This document shows positions 38,284 through 45,374 of a DNA stretch of 64,000 bases, piece after piece. The notes under the pieces were generated by a model. It did not search any database and was not told where the DNA came from. It saw only the letters and a list, made by a program, of their open reading frames with translations. A program made the translations under genes and the position numbers. This DNA comes from Lachnospiraceae bacterium C1.1 (lineage in GTDB: Bacteria > Bacillota > Clostridia > Lachnospirales > Lachnospiraceae): positions 2,429,501 to 2,493,500 of the forward strand of contig JAUISW010000001.1 in NCBI GenBank assembly GCA_030434875.1, in the 5' to 3' direction. Numbering within the stretch: position 1 is the stretch's first letter; each line of letters starts with the position of its first letter.

Positions 38284-38578
38284 AGTCTAAGCACACTCTC
38301 GATTTTGTATAAGGGCGAACCTTGCTGTCTGCGATCGCTACGTGCTCCGGATGAGTGGAGTATCCTTTGAGGCTTGCCTCGTCTTCAAAGGTGGAGTCAA
38401 GCATTACGTCAGCATTTGAACTTGCAAGGAGTCCATCAGCATTAACATGGATATCCTTAAGACCCGGGATCTTTCCCTTAAGGCTCTCGAGTCCTTCTTT
38501 AATGCCCTTTCTGATATCTGCCTTTTCTTCTGCTGAATATTCATCTTTCAACTGCCATAAAATAATATGCTTTACCAT
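38273..38578 (-). CDS. Dabb-domain (stress-responsive alpha/beta-barrel) protein
   Basis: 101 residues beginning MVKHIILWQLKDEYSAEEK, with LMLDSTFED-like DVMLDSTFEDEASL and STHPEHVAI, the hallmarks of the dimeric ferredoxin-like Dabb fold. Its role in bacteria is generally unclear. First gene after the promoter at 38649-38657, with GGAGG upstream. Confidence 0.88.
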   Translation of the reverse strand: MVKHIILWQLKDEYSAEEKADIRKGIKEGLESLKGKIPGLKDIHVNADGLLASSNADVMLDSTFEDEASLKGYSTHPEHVAIADSKVRPYTKSRVCLDYEC

Positions 38579-38648
38579 TGATATTTCCTCCAGTCTATTA
38601 ACTATTGAATTTCAAAAAATCATTTTAAATCTGCTCATAATCCATTAG

Positions 38649-38657
38649 ATTATAACA
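38649..38657 (-). promoter_or_regulatory. Extended -10 promoter for the Dabb-glycan run
   Basis: On the minus strand TGTTATAAT (TGn plus perfect TATAAT). A TTGATT 19 bp upstream lies inside the loop of the pilus-operon terminator, so the promoter and that terminator overlap. Confidence 0.7.
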
Positions 38658-38694
38658 TAAAAAAGCTCGAAAAAATCAATTTCCGAGCTTTTAG
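38658..38694 (-). terminator. Intrinsic terminator of the pilus operon
   Basis: AAAAGCTCG pairs with CGAGCTTTT, followed on the minus strand by a run of T. It follows the last sortase gene; it is nearly symmetric and may also work on the plus strand. Confidence 0.85.
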
Positions 38695-38725
38695 TTTATC
38701 TTATTAAATTTTTAGCTTTATGACC

Positions 38726-39364
38726 TTACTGTCTTACGTGCTCACTCTCTTTTACCGCTTTTCTAATGTCCGGCATCTCGCCTGTCGCAGAGCATTTACC
38801 GGTGTATTCCGAACGGACAGTGACTCTCGAAGCTCCGCCTATCGTACAGGTAAATACAGTAAGATCCCAGTCACCCTCGTCCATGGCATCCACATCTCCT
38901 GAGCCTAAGGTTTCCATATAGGTGACCTCATAATAATAGCTTCTGCCATTCATATCGGTAAAGATCATTTCTGCACCGGTATTGATATTTTTAAGCGTAC
39001 CAAGATGCTCCTGATAATTATGTCCTGCAAGTATCAGGTCATTAGTGGATACTGCGCCCTTATAGCGGCAAATTGAAACACGCGCATTTTCCTTACTCCA
39101 CTCGCTTTGCACAGGAAGTGTAAGTCCCAGTGAAGGTATCTCGAGAATGCCGACAAAAGTCCTGCCATCGACATCGACCATTGGCATATCCCCTCTGTCC
39201 TTTAAAACTTCAGAAGGTATCTGCGCCAATACTCCGTCAAGAGCCGCTGCCGAAGCTTCTCCGGCTTCCCTGTTCTCTTTGATATTGTGCCAGATCAAGG
39301 CTGCTGCTGCGAGAACACAAAATATTCCCAATACAATAAAAACTTTTCCCAGATGTTTTTTCAT
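38726..39364 (-). CDS. Sortase (second, housekeeping or class B/D-like)
   Basis: 212 residues with an N-terminal membrane anchor (VFIVLGIFCVLAAAALI). Catalytic His in LILAGHNYQEH and Cys in LTVFTCTIGGASRVTVR, with the Arg in SRVTVR. It lacks a C-terminal anchor. It is the last gene of the pilus operon, overlapping the LPQTG pilin by 4 bp. It could attach the finished pilus or the LPQTG protein to the wall. The exact class is uncertain. Confidence 0.85.
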   Translation of the reverse strand: MKKHLGKVFIVLGIFCVLAAAALIWHNIKENREAGEASAAALDGVLAQIPSEVLKDRGDMPMVDVDGRTFVGILEIPSLGLTLPVQSEWSKENARVSICRYKGAVSTNDLILAGHNYQEHLGTLKNINTGAEMIFTDMNGRSYYYEVTYMETLGSGDVDAMDEGDWDLTVFTCTIGGASRVTVRSEYTGKCSATGEMPDIRKAVKESEHVRQ

Positions 39365-40410
39365 TCTTCATTCCTGTTCATCCTGACGCCCACAACGAAA
39401 AGAATTATTCCTAATAAAATAAGTACCGGTAAAGGCCACCAGAGCTGTCCCGTCTGAGGTAAAAGTCTGTCGCCCAGAACTCCTGCTTCCATATCTCCCA
39501 AAACACCTGCTGCTGCATCAACAGCATCAGAGATAGGATCTGATGCAGATCCTAACGTTCCCGAATCCGTAGTTGATGTTGTCGTAACAGTTCCGTCGTC
39601 ATCATCATCGTCGTCATCACTACTTCCGCCACCGCCGCCGGTTGATTTATAGGTGTTTGTTATTGTAAATGACGTTCCACTGCTGTCGATCACTGTTCGG
39701 TATTTTTTGATAGATTCCTCTGCAACTGACCATGTATGACCCTTTTCATATGACCAGGAATATTGCCAGCTGTTTGAGGAATTAAGCTTTACAGTATTGT
39801 AAAGGCTTCCATCCAAATAAATATATACCGTGATCTCTGAAGGTCTTTTCTTTGTATGACCGCTGTCGCTCCACCTTTTATATACGTAATAGGTCTCCGG
39901 ATCCTCTGCCTCAGTTATGACTTCAACCTTCGGAACCACAGTTACCTCGTAGGTCGAATTTCCTTCTGCATCAAAGTAAGGCATTGAGATCAGCGAATCC
40001 TGAAACGAATAAGTGGTTTTATCCTTCTTTATGGAATCACATTTTATAAAATAGCTGCCATCCGGAACATTGTTAAAATCAATACGTCCGTCAGAGCCTG
40101 TCGTACCATTCGAATATTCACTGAGTTCGCCGCTGTTTACCTGATCAGCTATGACCTTCACAACATCAGAATCCGACGCCTGAGAGTCTACAATTCCCTC
40201 TTCTGCGAGTTCCGATACAGCGTAAATATGTACACTTACTCCGCTTATGTCAGTATCTTCATACTTTGTATGAACTGTCAGGTTTCCGCTGCCGCTTCCG
40301 TAAACAGTTGACATATTCATCCTGAGGCAGACAAGCAAAGCCAGAATGACCGCCGCAAAGGCAAGCATCTTTATTAAATTCTGCTTAAAAGCTCTATACA
40401 TAAATCTCAA
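39361..40410 (-). CDS. LPQTG surface protein with Cna B-like domains (ancillary pilin)
   Basis: 349 residues. N-terminal anchor/signal (MLAFAAVILALLVCLRMNMS), then a SpaA/CnaB-like domain (VHTKYEDTDISGVSVHIYAV), a second (VYKRWSDSGHTKKRPSEITV), a Gly/Ser/Asp linker at about 255-270 that contains a run of eight Asp, then LPQTG and a membrane helix with an RNEE tail. It is probably wall-anchored, as a basal or minor pilin. AAAGGGGA precedes the ATG. It is the first gene after the IS605 insertion. Confidence 0.85.
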   Translation of the reverse strand: MRFMYRAFKQNLIKMLAFAAVILALLVCLRMNMSTVYGSGSGNLTVHTKYEDTDISGVSVHIYAVSELAEEGIVDSQASDSDVVKVIADQVNSGELSEYSNGTTGSDGRIDFNNVPDGSYFIKCDSIKKDKTTYSFQDSLISMPYFDAEGNSTYEVTVVPKVEVITEAEDPETYYVYKRWSDSGHTKKRPSEITVYIYLDGSLYNTVKLNSSNSWQYSWSYEKGHTWSVAEESIKKYRTVIDSSGTSFTITNTYKSTGGGGGSSDDDDDDDDGTVTTTSTTDSGTLGSASDPISDAVDAAAGVLGDMEAGVLGDRLLPQTGQLWWPLPVLILLGIILFVVGVRMNRNEE

Positions 40411-40464
40411 TCCCCTTTACCATGTGCGTCCGTACCGCACATGTCACTGCGCTGTCATCTTTTC

Positions 40465-40609
40465 GTGAACTACTCCGACTTAATGCTACGCATTTGAAGT
40501 CGGAGCTTCCTGCTTCAACCACTACTGCATTGGCTACGATGATACGCAACTCAATGTCTTACACAATGTCCACAGGCGTATAAGTTAGGGCTATTCCATC
40601 CCTACTGTA
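40465..40609 (-). ncRNA. Putative omegaRNA and IS right end
   Basis: On the minus strand, downstream of tnpB, comes a conserved-looking tract (CAGTAGGGATGGAATAGCCC, then GTTGAAGCAGGAAGCTCC) ending in the hairpin CTCCGACTT/AAGTCGGAG and GTAGTTCAC. This is the typical arrangement of an IS605 right end, whose transcript guides TnpB. The guide would begin at 40464 and read leftward: GAAAAGATGACAGCGCAGTG. Extent is approximate and structure is not proven. Confidence 0.65.
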
Positions 40610-40933
40610 TATTACTCTGAAAGTGTTTTCCGTAGCCAACAGAATGCACGCTGGCGTGCAATTCTGATTGGATACGTGGAAACCTGACCTGTAAGGTAAA
40701 ACGTCCAGTGGACGTTTTACGGGCACGTTTTGATGCGCTATTCGCATCAGTGCACCGCCGCGTGAAGGCTGACAAGCCGTAACGCGAATACAGGGCGGGA
40801 ATTGCGGGATAGCACGAACACTTAGTGAGCTTTAGCGAACTTAGTGAGAGTGTATGCAGAGCAGCAGCAAAGCTGCGGAGCAATTCACTTTCAGATCTGG
40901 TGGCGCACGGCGCAAGCCGTGCATGAAAGTTTA
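40610..40933. repeat. Structured repeat, copy C (inside the IS)
   Basis: 324 bp, closely matching copy B (18249-18517). Shared core hairpin at 40694-40718, GCACGGC-GCAA-GCCGTGC hairpin near the end, and closing CTGAAAGTG/CACTTTCAG. It differs by about 55 extra bp containing a direct repeat CTTAGTGAG. It starts within a few bases of the tnpB stop and pushes the right end and omegaRNA about 320 bp away. Confidence 0.8.
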
Positions 40934-40937
40934 GTTT

Positions 40938-42083
40938 TTAGGCTACTGCAAAAGATTCGTTTAGTATGCGTAATCCCTCACGTAAGATATTGATAGCAGC
41001 GTTCTGGTCACGTCTTATTACAAGACCGCAATCACATTTCATTGTACGAATTGTGAGATTTTTCATCTCAGGATGTACCTCTCCACAACAATGACATATC
41101 TGTGATGACGGAAACCACTTATCTACTTTTACAAGATATTTGTTTCTCTCTGATAACTTATATTCAAGCATCGACAGAAACATACCGTATCCGTTATCAA
41201 GAGTAGCTTTGCCGTTACCAAAACCTTTATTTGACATAGATTTCATATCCAGAGATTCTACGCATACAACATCATACAAATTGGCTATCTTTGTAGATAT
41301 TTGATGTAGGTTATCAAGTCTCTGATTTGCTATGTGCCGATGGATTTTATTTACTTTACGGAGCTGTTTTATGTAATTATTGGACTTGGCTTCATGTTTT
41401 TTCGAGCCTTGCCTACGTGATAGTTTACGTTGTGCTTTGGCAAGTTTATCATGGCTTTCACGATAGTATTTATGGTTAGTACCTACGTTACCATTATTAT
41501 CTACATACAGACCGTCAGAAGCATAATCCAGACCAATACAGTTATTCGTGTCTGCTACATAGGTATTTATACTATCTGCAACCTCAAACAATACGGAAAT
41601 ATAGAACTTTCCATCAGATTCCTGTGATACAGTAGCTGATTTGACTATCCAGCTATCATCAGGCTTACGATGGATAACTGCCTTCACATGACCGATTTTA
41701 GGGAGTCTAATGCTGTTATCAGTAATGGCAACAGTACCATGCTGATTATTTGTAGTATATGACTTACGGCTGCGTTTTGCAGATTTGAATTTAGGAAATC
41801 CGTTGTTTTTCTTACGGGATTTGCTAAAGCGGTTCTTGAAAGCGCTTTGTAAGTTTAGTTGTACATTCGCTAAAGCAAGACTGTCTACTTCCTTGAGATA
41901 TAGATAATCCTTTTTGTATTTGGCAGGTGTTACAGTAACAAACTTACCTGTAGACTTGTAGCTCTCAATTTTATCGGAAAGCATGAGATTATAGACCTTG
42001 CGGCAACAGCCGAAGGTCTTGGCAAACATAACACTTTGTTCAGTTGTAGGATATGCTCTATACTTAATGGCTCTGCTTGTCAT
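40938..42083 (-). CDS. tnpB: TnpB, RNA-guided nuclease of IS605
   Basis: 381 residues. Complete catalytic set: RuvC Asp in IGLDYASDGLYV, Glu in VCVESLDMKSM, zinc finger CHCCGE...CDCG, and Asp in RRDQNAAINIL. The N-terminal helix-turn-helix part starts KYRAYPTTEQ. Full length for the family. It overlaps tnpA by 20 bp. TnpB cuts DNA using an omegaRNA guide next to the transposon's target motif; all key residues are present, so it may be active unless the inserted repeat disrupts the RNA. Confidence 0.95.
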   Translation of the reverse strand: MTSRAIKYRAYPTTEQSVMFAKTFGCCRKVYNLMLSDKIESYKSTGKFVTVTPAKYKKDYLYLKEVDSLALANVQLNLQSAFKNRFSKSRKKNNGFPKFKSAKRSRKSYTTNNQHGTVAITDNSIRLPKIGHVKAVIHRKPDDSWIVKSATVSQESDGKFYISVLFEVADSINTYVADTNNCIGLDYASDGLYVDNNGNVGTNHKYYRESHDKLAKAQRKLSRRQGSKKHEAKSNNYIKQLRKVNKIHRHIANQRLDNLHQISTKIANLYDVVCVESLDMKSMSNKGFGNGKATLDNGYGMFLSMLEYKLSERNKYLVKVDKWFPSSQICHCCGEVHPEMKNLTIRTMKCDCGLVIRRDQNAAINILREGLRILNESFAVA

Positions 42084-42480
42084 CTTTCTTACCTTGAGAT
42101 TGTATATATTGCTTGATAATATCTACGGTAGCACCGCCTGTGGTCAGCAGACAAAAACTCTGTGACCAGAACATCTCTTTCCAAAGAGATTTACGTATCT
42201 GAGGAAACTCTTTCTTGATAAGTCTGCTGCTTGCAGATTTATACGCATTGATAAATTTACTTATCTCTGTGTTAGGCTGTCCTCGGAACAGGATGTGAAC
42301 ATGGTCAATGTCGTGATTCCATTCTTCTAACGTAATGTTATATGTAGGAGCAATCTTCTCAAATATTTCTTTGAGACGGATTGAGATTTTGTCATCTATC
42401 ACCTTGTTGCGGTACTTTACGCACATGATAAGGTGATAATGCAGCATGAACACTGAATGATTATTATTATCTAATTTCAC
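42064..42480 (-). CDS. tnpA: TnpA, Y1 (HUH) transposase of IS605
   Basis: 138 residues. HUH motif in DHVHILF (His-hydrophobic-His), YHLIMCVKYR at the start, and the catalytic Tyr in DIIKQYIQSQG. Full length. It excises and inserts the single-stranded element. Confidence 0.95.
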   Translation of the reverse strand: MKLDNNNHSVFMLHYHLIMCVKYRNKVIDDKISIRLKEIFEKIAPTYNITLEEWNHDIDHVHILFRGQPNTEISKFINAYKSASSRLIKKEFPQIRKSLWKEMFWSQSFCLLTTGGATVDIIKQYIQSQGKKDDKQSH

Positions 42481-42579
42481 AATATTTATAACCTTTATTA
42501 TACATACGACTGATTTATAATTAGATTATAATATCATCAGATACAAAAGTCAAGAAACGTCGTGTTTATCGCAATTCAT

Positions 42580-42602
42580 CCCGCCACCTATAGAGGTGGG
42601 GG
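42580..42602 (-). repeat. IS605 left-end hairpin
   Basis: CCACCT-ATAG-AGGTGG, with extra G-C pairs, upstream of tnpA. It is the subterminal hairpin TnpA recognizes. It is 18 bp from TTTAAC. Confidence 0.7.
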
Positions 42603-42611
42603 ATTTCTTGC

Positions 42612-43490
42612 TCACGGCGTGTTAAATCTCTTTGATGTCATTATCAAAAATACTATAAATACTATTATAAGCATAAATCCGGCAATATAAAGTGCAACCG
42701 TTATTGTGTTGATCCTTATTGCATCTGCCGGTACTATAAGCTTTGTTTCCTCATTATAATCTACTCTGTGGCCTCTGACTAAGAGTCTGTGGCTGTTGAC
42801 ACCATAAGGCGTACAGGTCACAAGTGTCACGTAGTCTTTGCCATCCTCTATGGCAAGTCCCTCTGTTTCCTCCGGAAGGACTATATTTATCTGATCTACC
42901 TTATAGGCAAAAGTCTTGTCCAGTACATGAATAAGGAATGTATCTCCCTCTATCATCTGATCAAGATCTGAAAAAAGCTTTGATGAGGGCAGTCCCCTGT
43001 GTCCCGAAAGAGACGCATGAGTGCTCTCTGTTCCGGTAGGAAATGATGTTCCGTGTAGATGTCCTATTCCCACCTGCAGTACGGATTCCTCCGTACCATG
43101 ATATATTGGAAGGCTTACGCCGATGTTTTCAATTTCAATGTAACCGATTATCCCGGTTCCCGTAGCATCTAAGATGCTGTTGTATTCTTTAAGTTCTTCA
43201 TCCGAAAGGGTGAAGTGCATAGGTTTTTGGGCAAGCTTTTCATTGTATTCATAAGCTGCCTGCCAGAGCTTTGTATAATCTTCTTCTGTTAAATTACTGA
43301 GGGCTTCTTCGTAACTTTTTATAGCCTTCGTCTGATGTAATGAATTTATATAGTTACTTACTGACGGGTATAAAAAAATGCATAGACCGACCGTGAAAAT
43401 AAGTCCGAATATGATATTCGGCAGCTGTTTTTTTAAGCCTTTTTTCTTCTTTTTCTTTGTCTTTTCCTGCTGTCGGTTTGATCTTTCCAT
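42612..43490 (-). CDS. Class C-type (pilus) sortase, C-terminus altered by IS
   Basis: 292 residues. Membrane anchors at both ends (IIFGLIFTVGLCIFLYPSVS and VALYIAGFMLIIVFIVFL), typical of class C. Catalytic His in SLSGHRGLP, Cys in VTLVTCTPYG, Arg in SHRLLVRG. No clear DPW-type lid, though EYNSIL follows the expected position. It joins SpaA pilin subunits. The last codons (Thr, Pro, stop) come from the IS left end, so the native tail differs. Confidence 0.9.
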   Translation of the reverse strand: MERSNRQQEKTKKKKKKGLKKQLPNIIFGLIFTVGLCIFLYPSVSNYINSLHQTKAIKSYEEALSNLTEEDYTKLWQAAYEYNEKLAQKPMHFTLSDEELKEYNSILDATGTGIIGYIEIENIGVSLPIYHGTEESVLQVGIGHLHGTSFPTGTESTHASLSGHRGLPSSKLFSDLDQMIEGDTFLIHVLDKTFAYKVDQINIVLPEETEGLAIEDGKDYVTLVTCTPYGVNSHRLLVRGHRVDYNEETKLIVPADAIRINTITVALYIAGFMLIIVFIVFLIMTSKRFNTP

Positions 43491-43577
43491 TCTCCGCCTT
43501 AGCTTTCTTTTTTAAGTCCGGGAGAAGCCCTGTGCTTCCCCCGGGCAGTCAATAAGCCCCTTTTCTTAACCTTACGG

Positions 43578-43622
43578 TTAAAAAATCATGACTTTTCGCC
43601 ACTTCGTGCCTCAAAGTCATGC
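43578..43622 (-). terminator. Intrinsic terminator or attenuator after the major pilin
   Basis: On the minus strand CATGACTTT pairs with AAAGTCATG around a loop that can itself pair, followed by ATTTTTT. Other hairpins flank it within the 248-bp gap 43491-43738 (43514-43550 and 43619-43660 regions). It probably lets most transcripts end after the pilin gene, so less sortase is made. Confidence 0.7.
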
Positions 43623-43738
43623 AAACAGGCCATTTAAATGCAGCTGCGCTGCGGGCCTGTTTGGCACTTGTTTTAATTTATCACACGGAACCCGCAGTAA
43701 ATGCGGATTCCTGCAATTAAGTCACCAAAACATATAAA

Positions 43739-45271
43739 TTATTCAGCGTCTGATTTTCTTCTGACGATGAACCATGCAAGTCCTGCGATTATAAGAATAC
43801 CACCAACAATGTAGAAAATAGTTGTACCGATTCCACCTGTTGAAGGAAGGACTGAACCTGTACCATTCGCAATAGCTACTACGCGATCTGAACTGCTGTT
43901 AACAAGATAAGTTTTTTCAACAGCAGAGCTGTCCTGTCTGCTTATAACAACTTCAACATCCTCTGTAAGTCTGTTATATCCTGAAGGAGCCTCTGTCTCT
44001 CTTAAATAGTATTTTGCCGCATTAAGGCCTGAAACTGTAGTATTTCCTGCTGCAACGGTTTCAAACTCTGTTACTGATTTACCTGCTTCAACTTCCGCAG
44101 CTGTAGCAAGACGATATGTTGTATCATCGATCTTTATGAGATTCATTGAAACCTTATTTTCTGAAAGAAGACTGAACTTGGCACCTGCAAGGTTTGCAGA
44201 TGTTGAATCACTTGCACTGTACTTCTTTAATTCAAACTGATAAACATATGTCTTTGTCTGATCCCATTCGGTAGTCTGGTCATCGCCATATGTAAGCTTA
44301 GCATTGTTTGTATTTGCATCAGCTGCAATAAGAGCATCAGAGGTTACTGTAGCTGAATAAGTAAGAAGGATGTATCCGTCGTATCCGTCCTTTGTTATTT
44401 CATCAAGATATTCCTGACCTACAGTGAGATCAAATGTATCTCCATCTTTAGGATCAGTATCTATAGCCTTTGCAAGCTTATCGTGGTCAACTTCCCTGAT
44501 AAGTGTGCCATCTGCTTTGTACATAACAGCAGTCATAGAATTTACGCCATTAAAGCTGAGTCCTTCTGACATATTATCATGGAATACGTAATTTTCAGCA
44601 CCAACCTTACAATTGATCGTTGCCTGGAATTTTACTACATCTCCGATAGCAGCATGATTAGTATCAGCATAATCTGAAATATCATAAACTTCCTTCTCAA
44701 CAGTAGGCTCCTCATTCTTCTCAGTCATTGTTGCATTAGATGATGTTGTATCAAGAGAAAGAAGTGTTCCGACTGAAGAATCTATCAGATAATATCCAAG
44801 AGGAACACCTGAAAATGTAAGTGTTACCGTTCCATCTGAGTTTGATTTTTCTTTAGCATTCTTTCTTGTATAGTCAGCTGATACTGTTATTGAATTTGCT
44901 GATACATATGCAAATGCTTCTTTTGCAAAAGCCTTTACAGTTGATTCAGTAAGGTTGTTAAATGTAAGTGTTTTATCTGAGTTTTCTTTAAAATATTTGC
45001 TTTCGAAACCTGACCATTTGCTGCTCAGCTTGTAAACACCTTCTGTATAAACACCATTGCTTGATGTTGAACCTTCGAAATCAAAGATTCTGTAGAGATT
45101 ATAGCTTACTGTATTCTTGCTTACAGCATTTGAGATCGTGATCGTTCCTGTGCCTGTTGACGAACTGGAACTGTCAGTCGTATCCGCAGCCACGCCGACT
45201 ACTGATGTGAATACAAGTGCCGCAGTAAGTAAGCTTGCAGCAATCTTTTTGAGTCTTGTTAATTGTTTCAT
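43739..45271 (-). CDS. Major SpaA-type pilin, LPSTG-anchored
   Basis: 510 residues. Signal peptide (LKKIAASLLTAALVFTSVVG), then a region with a possible pilin-motif lysine (PTVEKEVYDISDY), a middle Cna-like domain and a C-terminal domain with an E-box YYLRETEAPSGYN, then LPSTGG, a membrane helix and RRKSDAE. This is the expected shaft subunit, joined by the class C sortase downstream. Isopeptide bonds are likely. GGGAG precedes the ATG. It is the third structural gene of the operon. Confidence 0.92.
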   Translation of the reverse strand: MKQLTRLKKIAASLLTAALVFTSVVGVAADTTDSSSSSTGTGTITISNAVSKNTVSYNLYRIFDFEGSTSSNGVYTEGVYKLSSKWSGFESKYFKENSDKTLTFNNLTESTVKAFAKEAFAYVSANSITVSADYTRKNAKEKSNSDGTVTLTFSGVPLGYYLIDSSVGTLLSLDTTSSNATMTEKNEEPTVEKEVYDISDYADTNHAAIGDVVKFQATINCKVGAENYVFHDNMSEGLSFNGVNSMTAVMYKADGTLIREVDHDKLAKAIDTDPKDGDTFDLTVGQEYLDEITKDGYDGYILLTYSATVTSDALIAADANTNNAKLTYGDDQTTEWDQTKTYVYQFELKKYSASDSTSANLAGAKFSLLSENKVSMNLIKIDDTTYRLATAAEVEAGKSVTEFETVAAGNTTVSGLNAAKYYLRETEAPSGYNRLTEDVEVVISRQDSSAVEKTYLVNSSSDRVVAIANGTGSVLPSTGGIGTTIFYIVGGILIIAGLAWFIVRRKSDAE

Positions 45272-45374
45272 TGTTACTCCCTTTCGTTAGAAAAATTTGT
45301 TTAACTTTAGGATAGATTTCTCCCTCCCAAATTGCCCATTTATATAACACGCTCTTAAATAAAGCGGTGTTAAC

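Larger units (their letters stand above)
40465..42620 (-). mobile_element. IS200/IS605-family insertion sequence (TnpA + TnpB)
   Basis: The element holds an intact tnpA and tnpB, a right-end hairpin (40473-40505) next to GTTCAC (40465-40470), and a left-end hairpin (about 42580-42602). TTTAAC at 42621-42626 borders the left end, as target sites do in IS605. It lacks inverted repeats and target duplications, as expected. It sits between the class C sortase and the second pilin. A 324-bp structured repeat is inserted between tnpB and the right end. End positions are inferred. Confidence 0.8.

Noticed and set aside
40559..40883. Short frames inside repeat copy C
   Set aside because: Same reason as for copy B; frames differ because of small indels.
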